From: Sphingorhabdus contaminans
GTDB taxonomy: Bacteria; Pseudomonadota; Alphaproteobacteria; Sphingomonadales; Sphingomonadaceae
Length of the DNA: 64,000 nucleotides
Assembly (NCBI RefSeq): GCF_007280415.1
Contig: NZ_VKKU01000002.1
Location: 1,405,501-1,469,500, forward strand
Reading direction: 5' to 3'
Shown piece by piece: positions 44,284 to 52,168 of this stretch. Position numbers and translations under genes: made by a program. The notes under the pieces are model-generated. The model made no database searches. It was not told the DNA's origin and saw nothing but the letters and a program-made list of their open reading frames with translations. Numbering within the stretch: position 1 is the first letter of the stretch; each line of letters opens with the position of its first letter.

Positions 44284-45096
44284 TTATTTGCCGCTACTGT
44301 TCTGGATAGTACATTGCAGGCTGCACAAGTTCCCAAAACGCGCTTCTACGGATTGCCCGGCGACCACTTGATGTACACCGGTGACTGCTCCCGATGATAT
44401 CAGAAGGCCGGGCACAACCGGGAAACCTCGCAGTGCCAAGTTTTCGATTAGGAAGCGAACCGATTCCAAAGTTCCACCGGGAAAGGACTCCGCTTTCCCA
44501 CTTCCGACTTCGTGGCCATCCACCTGTGTGACTACATCCCACTGGTCGAATTGGGCTGACCGCCAATCGGGAATTTCGGGCCCCAAAAGCAGTCCATTAT
44601 TATTACCAAAATCGGAGATCGTCACAAGTGGCCCAAGATCATTAATGCCCGGAAAGGGCGAACTCGCAATTTCGAAACCGCAAAAAACAGTATCAATAAG
44701 TGCCGATGTATCGTCGATCGAAAATTCACGCTGATTGGGCGAAGGTGCGGTGCCTATTCGAAAGATAAACTCCGCTTCTGCCGCGCCAAATCCTTCTTTG
44801 AAGATTAGCCCTTCGGCCTCTTTCCTGTGTGATTCCAACTTTTGTACACTCGTGCTGAATATAGGGCCCACCAACCGGCTGGTTCCAAGTTCTTCACGCC
44901 AGGGGGGATTGATGCGGCCAACTTTCCAACCAACAACCGTGTCGTTGAAGAGCGGAATTGCGGCATCCTGAACCGCATAAGCTTCGGATAGAGCCGTTGG
45001 TGGATTTCCGGGATATTGGACCAGCGCCCTTCCTGCGCGACGTGCGCCAACGAAGGCTTCCGCAATTGCTTGCGTCATGGTCTCAAGTTGCAACAC
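44284..45096 (-). CDS. 2-keto-4-pentenoate hydratase-like (FAH superfamily) protein
   Basis: 270 residues from a GTG at 45096 with AGGAG seven bases before it. It has the MhpD-like FAH fold pattern: GWKVGRINP, GFGAAEAEFIFRIG, FCGFEIASSPFP and VPGLLISSGAVTGVH with the metal-binding glutamates. Such enzymes hydrate, decarboxylate or cleave 2-keto acids. Its place as first gene of the uronate-transport and uxaA operon suggests a 2-keto-3-deoxy sugar acid or other uronate-derived keto acid as substrate, but this is inference. Confidence 0.82.
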   Translation of the reverse strand: MLQLETMTQAIAEAFVGARRAGRALVQYPGNPPTALSEAYAVQDAAIPLFNDTVVGWKVGRINPPWREELGTSRLVGPIFSTSVQKLESHRKEAEGLIFKEGFGAAEAEFIFRIGTAPSPNQREFSIDDTSALIDTVFCGFEIASSPFPGINDLGPLVTISDFGNNNGLLLGPEIPDWRSAQFDQWDVVTQVDGHEVGSGKAESFPGGTLESVRFLIENLALRGFPVVPGLLISSGAVTGVHQVVAGQSVEARFGNLCSLQCTIQNSSGK

Positions 45097-45134
45097 AGGC
45101 GCTCCTCTTTGTTCCCCTATTTGGCCTTGCTATG

Positions 45135-45148
45135 GGAAACCGGTGTCA
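45135..45148. promoter_or_regulatory. Operator for the uronate regulator (site 1)
   Basis: GGAAACCGGTGTCA, the reverse complement of which is TGACACCGGTTTCC, differs by one base from sites 2 and 3. It lies between the divergent hydratase-MFS-uxaA operon and the LacI-family gene, so it can serve both. Confidence 0.72.
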
Positions 45149-45225
45149 TTTGCAAGAATGCTTGGAAGACGAGCGCTTTATTTATTGCTATGCACCGCAA
45201 ATTCTTGATGTATTGCAAGTACAGA

Positions 45226-46242
45226 ATGAAACCAACGATCAACGATATTGCACGTATTGCAGGTGTTTCGAAAAAGACGGTGAGTCGCGTCATAAATGAT
45301 TCGCCGCTGTTGACCGGCGAAACACGCGACAAGGTCAAAGCCGTAATCGAGCAGCTTGGATATGTGCCAAATCCCCAGGCGAGGGCGCTCGCGCTTGGGC
45401 ACAATTTCCTGATCGGTCTGGTGCATGACAACCCGAATGCGCAGATGATACTGAATATGCAGCAGGGAATTTTGGAAGGCCTGCGCGGCACCGAATTTGC
45501 AATGGTCGTGCAACCCGTCAACCGCAGTTCACCTTCACTGGTGGAGGATATGCGCGAGTTTATCGTACGCCAGCGACTATATGGCATCGTCATATTGCCG
45601 CCCATTTCCGAAAATGATGCCGTCGCAAAAATGTGCGTGGAAGCAGGGTGTCGGTATGTCAGGATGGGTTCTGCCGTTCTGGATGAAAGTAAGCATATGG
45701 TCGCGTCGAATGATCGCGACGCGGTTAAGGAAGCGGTCCGTTATCTGATTCAGCAAGGCCACAAACGCATCGCCATCGTAACAGGTCCGCAGGGCTTCCG
45801 CTCAGCAACCGAGCGTTTGGCTGGATTTGAAGATGCTATGACGGAGGCTGGAATGAAGTTGCCGCGCAGCCATCGCGCGGAAGGGGAGTATACGTTTGAC
45901 TCAGGATTAGTAGCGACCGAACAGTTGCTCGACCTGTCACCACGACCGACAGCCATTTTTGCATCAAATGATGAAATGGCGGCGGCCGTTCTCTACGCGG
46001 CGCGTTTGAGGGGGATCGCGGTGCCCGATGAACTGTCTATTGTTGGTTTCGACGATACGCCGATCGCATCCCGGATATGGCCGCCGTTGACGACGGTACG
46101 CTGGCCGATTGTCGCCATGGGCCGGTCTGCAGCCCACAAGTTGATCGCGGGAGCCGTGGAGGAAATCGATCTGGAAGACGAACCGACGGAGTTTCTATCT
46201 AATTTGATCCGAAGGGGGTCGGTCGCACCACCTAAGCCTTGA
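45226..46242 (+). CDS. LacI-family regulator of uronate genes
   Basis: 338 residues from the ATG at 45226, the canonical position for LacI proteins (MKPTINDIARIAGVSKKTV); upstream in-frame codons to 45016 lack family character. The helix-turn-helix is at about 4-25 and the periplasmic-binding-protein-like sensor from about 58 (FLIGLVHDNPNAQMIL, IAIVTGPQGFRSATERL, SIVGFDDTPIA). An operator lies in its own upstream region and before all other uronate units in the window, so it most likely represses the locus until a uronate or KDG-type inducer appears. It may be equivalent to KdgR/UxuR-type LacI regulators. Confidence 0.88.
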   Translation: MKPTINDIARIAGVSKKTVSRVINDSPLLTGETRDKVKAVIEQLGYVPNPQARALALGHNFLIGLVHDNPNAQMILNMQQGILEGLRGTEFAMVVQPVNRSSPSLVEDMREFIVRQRLYGIVILPPISENDAVAKMCVEAGCRYVRMGSAVLDESKHMVASNDRDAVKEAVRYLIQQGHKRIAIVTGPQGFRSATERLAGFEDAMTEAGMKLPRSHRAEGEYTFDSGLVATEQLLDLSPRPTAIFASNDEMAAAVLYAARLRGIAVPDELSIVGFDDTPIASRIWPPLTTVRWPIVAMGRSAAHKLIAGAVEEIDLEDEPTEFLSNLIRRGSVAPPKP

Positions 46243-46270
46243 ATTGCGGATCGAGTATTGCATCTGCGAA

Positions 46271-46284
46271 TGACACCGGTTACC
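46271..46284. promoter_or_regulatory. Operator for the uronate regulator (site 2)
   Basis: TGACACCGGTTACC lies 46 bases before the start of the isomerase gene that opens the isomerase-kduD-kdgK-esterase unit. It is identical to site 3. Confidence 0.75.
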
Positions 46285-46329
46285 ATCGCGGTAAAATTTA
46301 AACAGCACGCTCTAAGCGAGAGGGAATTT

Positions 46330-46968
46330 ATGAAGATCGCATTGATCACCGAAAACAGTCAGGCCGCTAAAAATGGGATTATCCATGAAGCACTGACGGC
46401 GGTTGCCGAGCCATTGGGGCATCAGGTTTTCAACTATGGAATGTACACGGCGGAAGATGAAGCTTCGCTCACCTACATCATGAACGGACTGCTGGCCGGT
46501 ATTCTAATCAATTCCAAAGCTGCCGATTTTGTAGTTACCGGCTGCGGCACCGGCATGGGTTCGATGTTGGCCTGCAACGCAATGCCCGGTGTTTTTTGCG
46601 GTTTGATCATCGATCCAACCGATGCCTTTCTGTTCGGCCAGATCAATGACGGCAATGCGATCTCTATGCCTTATGCCAAAGGGTTCGGCTGGGCTGCAGA
46701 GCTCAACCTGCAGGATGTGTATCGCAAGCTGTTCGATGGCGAGCGCGGGCTCGGTTACCCTAAGGAACGCGCTGAAATCATGCGCAAGAATCGCGGAATC
46801 CTCAAGGATTTGAAGGCGGCTACCTGCAAGGACATGTTGACGGTATTGCAATCCGTCGATCAGGATCTGCTCAAGGCGGCAATCGCTGGAAAACACTTCA
46901 AGGAATATTTCTACGCAAATGCGCAAGATGAAGGCATCGTGAATTATCTGCGTGGTCTGACCGGCTGA
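46330..46968 (+). CDS. RpiB/LacAB-family isomerase, DhuI-like
   Basis: 212 residues from the ATG at 46330, with GAGAGGG upstream. The core is an RpiB/LacA/LacB isomerase fold (MKIALITENSQAAKNGII, VVTGCGTGMGSMLACN with the phosphate/sugar loop). The C-terminal 70-residue extension is typical of the branch that isomerises 4-deoxy-L-threo-5-hexosulose uronate (DhuI) in place of KduI. The KduD gene follows after a single base, which supports that role: isomerase then reductase. The activity is inferred from family and context; a plain pentose phosphate isomerase is less likely. Confidence 0.8.
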   Translation: MKIALITENSQAAKNGIIHEALTAVAEPLGHQVFNYGMYTAEDEASLTYIMNGLLAGILINSKAADFVVTGCGTGMGSMLACNAMPGVFCGLIIDPTDAFLFGQINDGNAISMPYAKGFGWAAELNLQDVYRKLFDGERGLGYPKERAEIMRKNRGILKDLKAATCKDMLTVLQSVDQDLLKAAIAGKHFKEYFYANAQDEGIVNYLRGLTG

Positions 46969-46969
46969 G

Positions 46970-47725
46970 ATGGCGATATCCTTTGACCTCGCTGGCAAGG
47001 CCGCTCTTGTAACGGGCGCCAATACCGGCATTGGACAGGCAATTGCAGTTGCGTTGGCTGAAGCGGGCGCCGATGTTGCTGTGGCCGGCCGTAGCGAACC
47101 GGTCGAAACCCTGGCGGCGATTGAGTCGGTCGGGCGAAAGGCCGTGAATATCAAGGCGGATCTGGGTTCCATTGCGCCCGTGCAACGCGTGATCGATGAG
47201 GCGATCGCCGGGCTCGGACGTCTTGACATTCTGGTTAACAATGCCGGGATCATTCGCCGGGACGATCTGCTTGATTTCAATGAGGCGGACTGGGACGCGG
47301 TAATTGACACAAACCTCAAAACCCTGTTTTTCCTTTCTCAGGCGGCGGCTCGGTCAATGGCTGCCCGAGGATCGGGAAAAATCATCAATATCGCTTCGCT
47401 CCTGAGCTTTCAGGGTGGAATTCGCGTTCCGAGCTATGCTGCCGCAAAATCCGGCGTAAGTGGGGTTACGAAGGCGATGGCAAATGAACTTGCGCCCAAG
47501 GGCGTGCAGGTAAACGCCATCGCCCCTGGATATATCAGTACAAACAATACGGCCGCATTGCAGGGCGATGAAACCCGTAATCGGCAGATTCTGGAACGCA
47601 TTCCGACCGGTAGATGGGGCAAGCCAGAAGACATCGCTGGTGCAGCCGTCTTTTTGGCTTCATCGGCGTCGGACTATGTAACCGGACAGGTTTTGGCCGT
47701 GGACGGCGGCTGGTTGGCACGCTAG
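46970..47725 (+). CDS. kduD: 2-dehydro-3-deoxy-D-gluconate 5-dehydrogenase, SDR family
   Basis: 251 residues, very similar in pattern to E. coli KduD: TGANTGIG cofactor loop, NNAGIIRRDD, IINIASLLSFQGGIRVPSYAA ending in the YxxxK active site (SYAAAK), AIAPGYISTNNT and the closing VAVDGGWLAR-type end (LAVDGGWLAR). It reduces 2,5-diketo-3-deoxygluconate to KDG with NAD(P)H in the cytoplasm. It sits between the isomerase and the KDG kinase, so three successive steps are encoded in order. Confidence 0.93.
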   Translation: MAISFDLAGKAALVTGANTGIGQAIAVALAEAGADVAVAGRSEPVETLAAIESVGRKAVNIKADLGSIAPVQRVIDEAIAGLGRLDILVNNAGIIRRDDLLDFNEADWDAVIDTNLKTLFFLSQAAARSMAARGSGKIINIASLLSFQGGIRVPSYAAAKSGVSGVTKAMANELAPKGVQVNAIAPGYISTNNTAALQGDETRNRQILERIPTGRWGKPEDIAGAAVFLASSASDYVTGQVLAVDGGWLAR

Positions 47726-47734
47726 CGAAAGCAG

Positions 47735-48745
47735 ATGCCCAAACCACTTGTCTTTTTCGGCGAACTGCTTGTCCGGTTGACGGCGCCGGGCAATGAATTG
47801 CTGATGCAGTCGCCAAGTCTGAATCTGCATGTAGGTGGCGCCGAAGCGAATGTGGCTATTGGGCTCGCTAATCTGGGGCATGATTGCCGGATGGTCAGCG
47901 TTGTACCCGACAATGCCTTAGGCCGCGGGGCGATGTCGGTGGTACGAGGGCAGGGCGTCGATTGTTCGGGTATCAGCCACGCCACAGGGCGCATGGGCCT
48001 TTATTTTCTTTCGGTCGGCGCTGGCCTTAGATCTTCGGAAATTGTTTATGACCGGACCGGCTCAAGCTTTGCACAAGCTGTTGCGGGTGATTTCGACTGG
48101 GACCGCTATCTGGCTGGCGCGGGAATGCTGCATCTTTCCGGTATTACGCCGGCGCTCGGAAGGGCTTCGTCAGAGGCAGCACTTGCTGCGGCGCGCGCGG
48201 CCAAACGTCATGGCGTGCCGCTTTCCTTTGATGGAAACTATCGTGCGATGCTCTGGGAAGCATGGGACAGCAATCCGCGGGCGGTTTTGTCCGAATTGAT
48301 CGGAATGTCGGATATTCTATTCGGTAATCACCGCGATCTGTCTCTGGTATTGGGGAGGGATTTTCCGGGCGGTGGAGCGGACCGGAGACGCGAGGCTGCC
48401 GAAGCAGGCTTTGCTGCGTTTCCCGATTTAAAAATCATCGCGTCGACCGCGCGCCACACGGTCAGTGCAGATCATCACCGGATATCCGCTCGCGTTGATT
48501 TACGTGGCGCCGGGTACCAGACGGAAGAAACAGACGTTACCGGAATCGTGGATCGTATCGGGGCTGGTGACGCCTTCGCCGCTGGTGTGCTGCACGTCTA
48601 TCTGCATGGCGGAGATGCAGGGGCTATGGTGCAAACAGGTCTTGCTTTAACTGTATTAAAGCATTCGCTTCCCGGTGATGCCAGTCTGTTTCGGCAAGCC
48701 GATGTTGACGCCTTTTTGGCAGGCGGACTGGATGTCCGCCGCTAG
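47735..48745 (+). CDS. kdgK: 2-dehydro-3-deoxygluconokinase, PfkB family
   Basis: 336 residues. The N-terminal FFGELLVRLTAPG and GGAEANVAIGLANLGHD and the C-terminal DRIGAGDAFAAGVLH (anion hole and catalytic Asp) mark a PfkB sugar kinase of the KDG type. It phosphorylates KDG to KDPG for the Entner-Doudoroff aldolase, which is not encoded in the window. Its 3' end overlaps the esterase gene start by 14 bases. Confidence 0.9.
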   Translation: MPKPLVFFGELLVRLTAPGNELLMQSPSLNLHVGGAEANVAIGLANLGHDCRMVSVVPDNALGRGAMSVVRGQGVDCSGISHATGRMGLYFLSVGAGLRSSEIVYDRTGSSFAQAVAGDFDWDRYLAGAGMLHLSGITPALGRASSEAALAAARAAKRHGVPLSFDGNYRAMLWEAWDSNPRAVLSELIGMSDILFGNHRDLSLVLGRDFPGGGADRRREAAEAGFAAFPDLKIIASTARHTVSADHHRISARVDLRGAGYQTEETDVTGIVDRIGAGDAFAAGVLHVYLHGGDAGAMVQTGLALTVLKHSLPGDASLFRQADVDAFLAGGLDVRR

Positions 48746-50186
48746 TCATATTTCAAGACGGGCGGTACTGGGCGGCGCTACTGCCTTTCTTGCGGCGCCC
48801 GCGTTTTCTGTACCGGTGCGTGACGATGTTTTGGCCTTGAAAGGCATAAGATATGGTTTTGCCGAACGCTTCATGGCACCCAAAGCCGCACCATGGGGCA
48901 TGGTCGATTTGGCGACATTGCAGAATTTCGGTCCCGCCTGTCCACAGCAAGGCGACAAATATGCGCCTTTCAGCGAGGACTGCCTTTACCTCAATATCTG
49001 GGCGCCCAAGGGCAAACCAAGGCGACCGCGCCCGGTTCTGGTATATTTCCATGGCGGTGCATATTCGACGGGCAGTGTGACTGATCCGCTCAATGATGGT
49101 GCAACCCTCGCCGAACGAGGGGACGTTGTTGTCGTTACCGTAAATCACCGGCTGAATATATTTGGCTATCTCTATCTCGCTCTGCGCGATTCCCGCTTTC
49201 CTGACAGCGGAAATGCCGGTCAGCTTGACCTCATACTGGCGCTCAAATGGGTGCAACAATATATCTCGGGATTTGGCGGCGATCCTGATAATGTAACAGT
49301 CTTCGGCCAATCGGGCGGCGGTGCCAAGATTGCGACGCTGATGGCTATGCCTGCCGCCAAAGGGCTGTTTCATAAGGCGATTACGATGAGCGGGCAGCAG
49401 GTAACCGCCTCCGGCCCCCAGAATGCCACAAAACGGGCCCAAGCTTTTCTGGAAAAGCTTGGGCCGGATATGGACCCTGTCAGCGCGTCGACGTCCCAAC
49501 TGGTGGCGGCCCTAGGCGCCCAAGACCCGATCTTGGGGGGTGGCCTGTATATGGGTCCGGTGCTGGATATGCGAAACCTGCATCGCCATCCTTTCTGGCC
49601 GGATGTTGCACCGCAATCACTCGGAATTCCGATGCTACTTGGCAATACGGTTGCCGAGACCCGGGCATTTTATGCTGCCGATAGCAAGCAGTTGACGGGA
49701 CTCAATTTCGATAATCTTTCTGCACGTATTGCCACCGAAATGCGGATCGACGCCCATCCCGATTGGGTGGTCGGAGAATTTCGGGCGCGCTATCCCAAAG
49801 CTGAACCTGTCGATCTCTTTCACCGCATAGTTACAGCAGCGCGCAGTTGGCGGGGCCAGGTGGAAGAGGCGGATGCCCGGGCGAAGGCTGGACGGGGCAA
49901 CAGCTATGTCTATCAACTGGATTTTGAACAGGCCAAGCATACCGACGACATCGGCTTTGCCTTTGGTACGACTCCCAATCCTTCCACGGCGCAAAAGGCA
50001 ATGAGCGAACGGATCATGGATAGCTTTGTCCGTTTTGCGCGAACCGGCAACCCGGGCTGGCCATCCTATGAACTTAACACCCGAAAAACGATGGTATTTG
50101 ACACCGAAAGCCGCGTGGTCAGTGACCCCAGAAAGTGGGAGCGGGAGTTGTTCGCACGCATACCCTATGTTCAGCCGGGCACCTGA
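48732..50186 (+). CDS. Secreted type-B carboxylesterase
   Basis: 484 residues from the ATG at 48732, where a twin-arginine-like signal begins (SRRAVLGGATAFLAAPAFS); the frame to 48675 is inside kdgK. The fold is the carboxylesterase/lipase type: SEDCLYLNIWAP, oxyanion HGGAYSTGS, nucleophile FGQSGGGAK and a catalytic His in KHTDDIGF. In this locus it probably removes ester groups (methyl, acetyl or feruloyl) from plant polysaccharide. It overlaps kdgK and converges on the cupin gene with a six-base gap. Confidence 0.87.
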   Translation: MSAASHISRRAVLGGATAFLAAPAFSVPVRDDVLALKGIRYGFAERFMAPKAAPWGMVDLATLQNFGPACPQQGDKYAPFSEDCLYLNIWAPKGKPRRPRPVLVYFHGGAYSTGSVTDPLNDGATLAERGDVVVVTVNHRLNIFGYLYLALRDSRFPDSGNAGQLDLILALKWVQQYISGFGGDPDNVTVFGQSGGGAKIATLMAMPAAKGLFHKAITMSGQQVTASGPQNATKRAQAFLEKLGPDMDPVSASTSQLVAALGAQDPILGGGLYMGPVLDMRNLHRHPFWPDVAPQSLGIPMLLGNTVAETRAFYAADSKQLTGLNFDNLSARIATEMRIDAHPDWVVGEFRARYPKAEPVDLFHRIVTAARSWRGQVEEADARAKAGRGNSYVYQLDFEQAKHTDDIGFAFGTTPNPSTAQKAMSERIMDSFVRFARTGNPGWPSYELNTRKTMVFDTESRVVSDPRKWERELFARIPYVQPGT

Positions 50187-50192
50187 TTAAAG

Positions 50193-50579
50193 CTATTCCT
50201 GATTATTCGGATAACTGATGATGATCGTTAGCGGCTTGCGTCCGACTTGCCTGATACCGACCACGGCGTCTTTATAGAGATATGCCGCCATGCCCGGGCC
50301 GATCCGACGGGTTGTGCCATCGCTGGTTACATCGCCTTCTCCCGAAAGGACATAATAGACTTCATCATGGCGTATCGGATGCAGACCAATTGCAGCGCCC
50401 TTGTGCAAGACACGTTTCCGGAATTCCATGGCCCGCGGCATAGGGGCGGCATCACTGATCCGGTAGGCAGTGGACATACCTATAGCACCATGGGGTGGTG
50501 GTTCCTCTTGTTTCACATCTTCTTCGTGAACAATGACCATGGCTGGCGCGGCCATCGCCAGAAACAGGGCCGCAATCAT
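50193..50579 (-). CDS. Exported cupin protein coupled to the lyase gene
   Basis: 128 residues with a short hydrophobic N-terminus (MIAALFLAMAAPAMV) that looks like a signal peptide. The cupin core has GLHPIRHDEVYYVLSGEGDV followed by a second beta motif PGMAAYLY. Its start overlaps the lyase stop (ATGA), so it is made together with the lyase. Small cupins in pectin loci include KdgF, which opens unsaturated uronates; this protein is not an obvious KdgF by sequence and appears exported, so a similar role is only a possibility. Confidence 0.78.
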   Translation of the reverse strand: MIAALFLAMAAPAMVIVHEEDVKQEEPPPHGAIGMSTAYRISDAAPMPRAMEFRKRVLHKGAAIGLHPIRHDEVYYVLSGEGDVTSDGTTRRIGPGMAAYLYKDAVVGIRQVGRKPLTIIISYPNNQE

Positions 50580-51931
50580 TGCCGCATCACGCGATCGCGC
50601 GGGCTCAGCGATTCCTGCGGGCCTCGCTTTTGTCCCGGATAGACTCCGGACTTAGGCTCCATCGTATCAAGGTTCCAATCGCCTTCGACAAAGGGCGCTG
50701 ACGTAGGTTGGACCGTTCCATATCCGCCGACCCTGCTTTCATCATCAATAATTTCACCGCGACCTTCGGCAACGAAGAACAGGACACGGATATCGTGCAT
50801 GTCTCTGTCCCAGGGACGTGCACCGGCAAGTGCCAGTACATGTGTTTCGACATCACGCGCCGGCAGCACGGATAGTCCCGGCCACCAGCTGACCGGCTTT
50901 TTAGACGGGATAAGCTTGGCCCGAGTTTCACCATAACGTCCAAATGCGGGCAAGGCTTTGCCGTGCTTGTCGACGGCGATATTATCCTTTCCATAATAAA
51001 GCAGGTCGCCATCACCACCCAGCATCAGGAAAGGCAGGCCGTCGTCCGTAGACGGGCCGCCCCGCATCACATTGCCCACCGCCGAAAGCTCGCCGGTGAC
51101 ATAAGGTTGCCCCGCCCATTCCAGTGCCATCAGGTTATAATGGACGGCACGCTTGCCGGGATCATAGATCAGATTGTTGACCATTGCTGCCTGCACCCCG
51201 CCCTTCAGCAAGGGAGACCGCTCGACATTGTGCGCCCAGATATTGCGGTAGAACAATATGCCTGTCGCATTATCATGGACAAGAGATCCCTTGCTATGCT
51301 CACCCTTGGGATGGCTGCTGTCGGCGAGCCCTTCTGCGGCCAGATTATAGCTGAACGTAATGTTCCGGCTCGTTCCTTTTCGCCAGTCTTCGACTGTAGA
51401 CCCGGTAAAGCGAGGGCCGCTGGCCGACATATTTTCATCTATGCCCCACATGAAGCTGCAGTGATCAATGATGACGTTATGGGCCGCAACGGTCGAAATC
51501 GAATCTGCCTCCCAACCGCTCATGCGCTTTTCGCCATCGGCACCGGTGCGGACGCGAATGTGCCGGATGATAACATCATGGGTTTTCAGATCGATGCCGC
51601 CTCTGATGATCGTAATTCCCGGTGAAGGCGCGGTTTGTCCTGCTATGGTCAGGAAAGGTTCCTTAATCTCCAAGCTTGATTTACGCAGATCGATCTGGCC
51701 GCCCACCTCAAAGACAACAATTCGAGGTCCTTTGGCTTCGATCGCCGCTCTCAGGCTGCCCGGTCCATCGGCGTTCAGATTGGTCACACGAATAATCTGT
51801 CCGCCCCGTCCCCCGGCCGTCTCGCTGGCCCATCCAACGGCGCCGGGAAACGCCACCGGGGCATTTTGAGCGTCCAAGGGGCGGGAAAGAAATATGAGGC
51901 AGGAAAGCAACATTAATCGAATAAGCATCAT
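50576..51931 (-). CDS. Secreted pectate-lyase-like protein (PL1-type beta-helix)
   Basis: 451 residues from the ATG at 51931, with AAGGAG upstream; the frame to 51970 is not needed. After a signal peptide (ending RPLDAQ) the protein is a right-handed parallel beta-helix with the pectate lyase opening FPGAVGWASETAGGRGG and LNADGPGSLRAAIEAKGPR, then NVIIDHCSFMWGIDENMS and ILFYRNIWAHNVERSP. Members cut polygalacturonate-like chains by beta-elimination, producing the unsaturated uronates handled by the isomerase and KduD encoded nearby. Exact polymer is uncertain. Confidence 0.86.
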   Translation of the reverse strand: MMLIRLMLLSCLIFLSRPLDAQNAPVAFPGAVGWASETAGGRGGQIIRVTNLNADGPGSLRAAIEAKGPRIVVFEVGGQIDLRKSSLEIKEPFLTIAGQTAPSPGITIIRGGIDLKTHDVIIRHIRVRTGADGEKRMSGWEADSISTVAAHNVIIDHCSFMWGIDENMSASGPRFTGSTVEDWRKGTSRNITFSYNLAAEGLADSSHPKGEHSKGSLVHDNATGILFYRNIWAHNVERSPLLKGGVQAAMVNNLIYDPGKRAVHYNLMALEWAGQPYVTGELSAVGNVMRGGPSTDDGLPFLMLGGDGDLLYYGKDNIAVDKHGKALPAFGRYGETRAKLIPSKKPVSWWPGLSVLPARDVETHVLALAGARPWDRDMHDIRVLFFVAEGRGEIIDDESRVGGYGTVQPTSAPFVEGDWNLDTMEPKSGVYPGQKRGPQESLSPRDRVMRQ

Positions 51932-51983
51932 TATCTCCTTGCAGACATCTTGACACGAAGGGAAGTTCACAGCAATGTCTAAA

Positions 51984-51997
51984 TGACACCGGTTACC
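51984..51997. promoter_or_regulatory. Operator for the uronate regulator (site 3)
   Basis: TGACACCGGTTACC, identical to site 2, lies 53 bases before the lyase start in the divergent region shared with the TonB receptor. Confidence 0.75.
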
Positions 51998-52128
51998 TAG
52001 CAGGTTTAACGTGGTTGAAAGAGTGGCGTTCAGCCGCCGGAAATTTTAAGTTTTCGGGCTTTTGCCAGTATCTTGGCAAGTCCAACAGGAGAAGATGCGC
52101 TGGCGATCACCGCATCCCGAATCAAAAA

Positions 52129-52140
52129 GACACCGGTGTC
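52129..52140. promoter_or_regulatory. Operator for the uronate regulator (site 4)
   Basis: GACACCGGTGTC is a perfect 12-bp palindrome, the symmetrised form of sites 1-3. It ends 28 bases before the start of the TonB receptor gene, where a bound repressor would block initiation. Confidence 0.75.
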
Positions 52141-52168
52141 AAAACCGATGATGCGAAGGGGAGTGACA

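Noticed and set aside
44351-44395. Additional uronate operator (ACACCGGTGACT)
   Set aside because: Only partly matches, lies inside the hydratase coding region and is not near a start.
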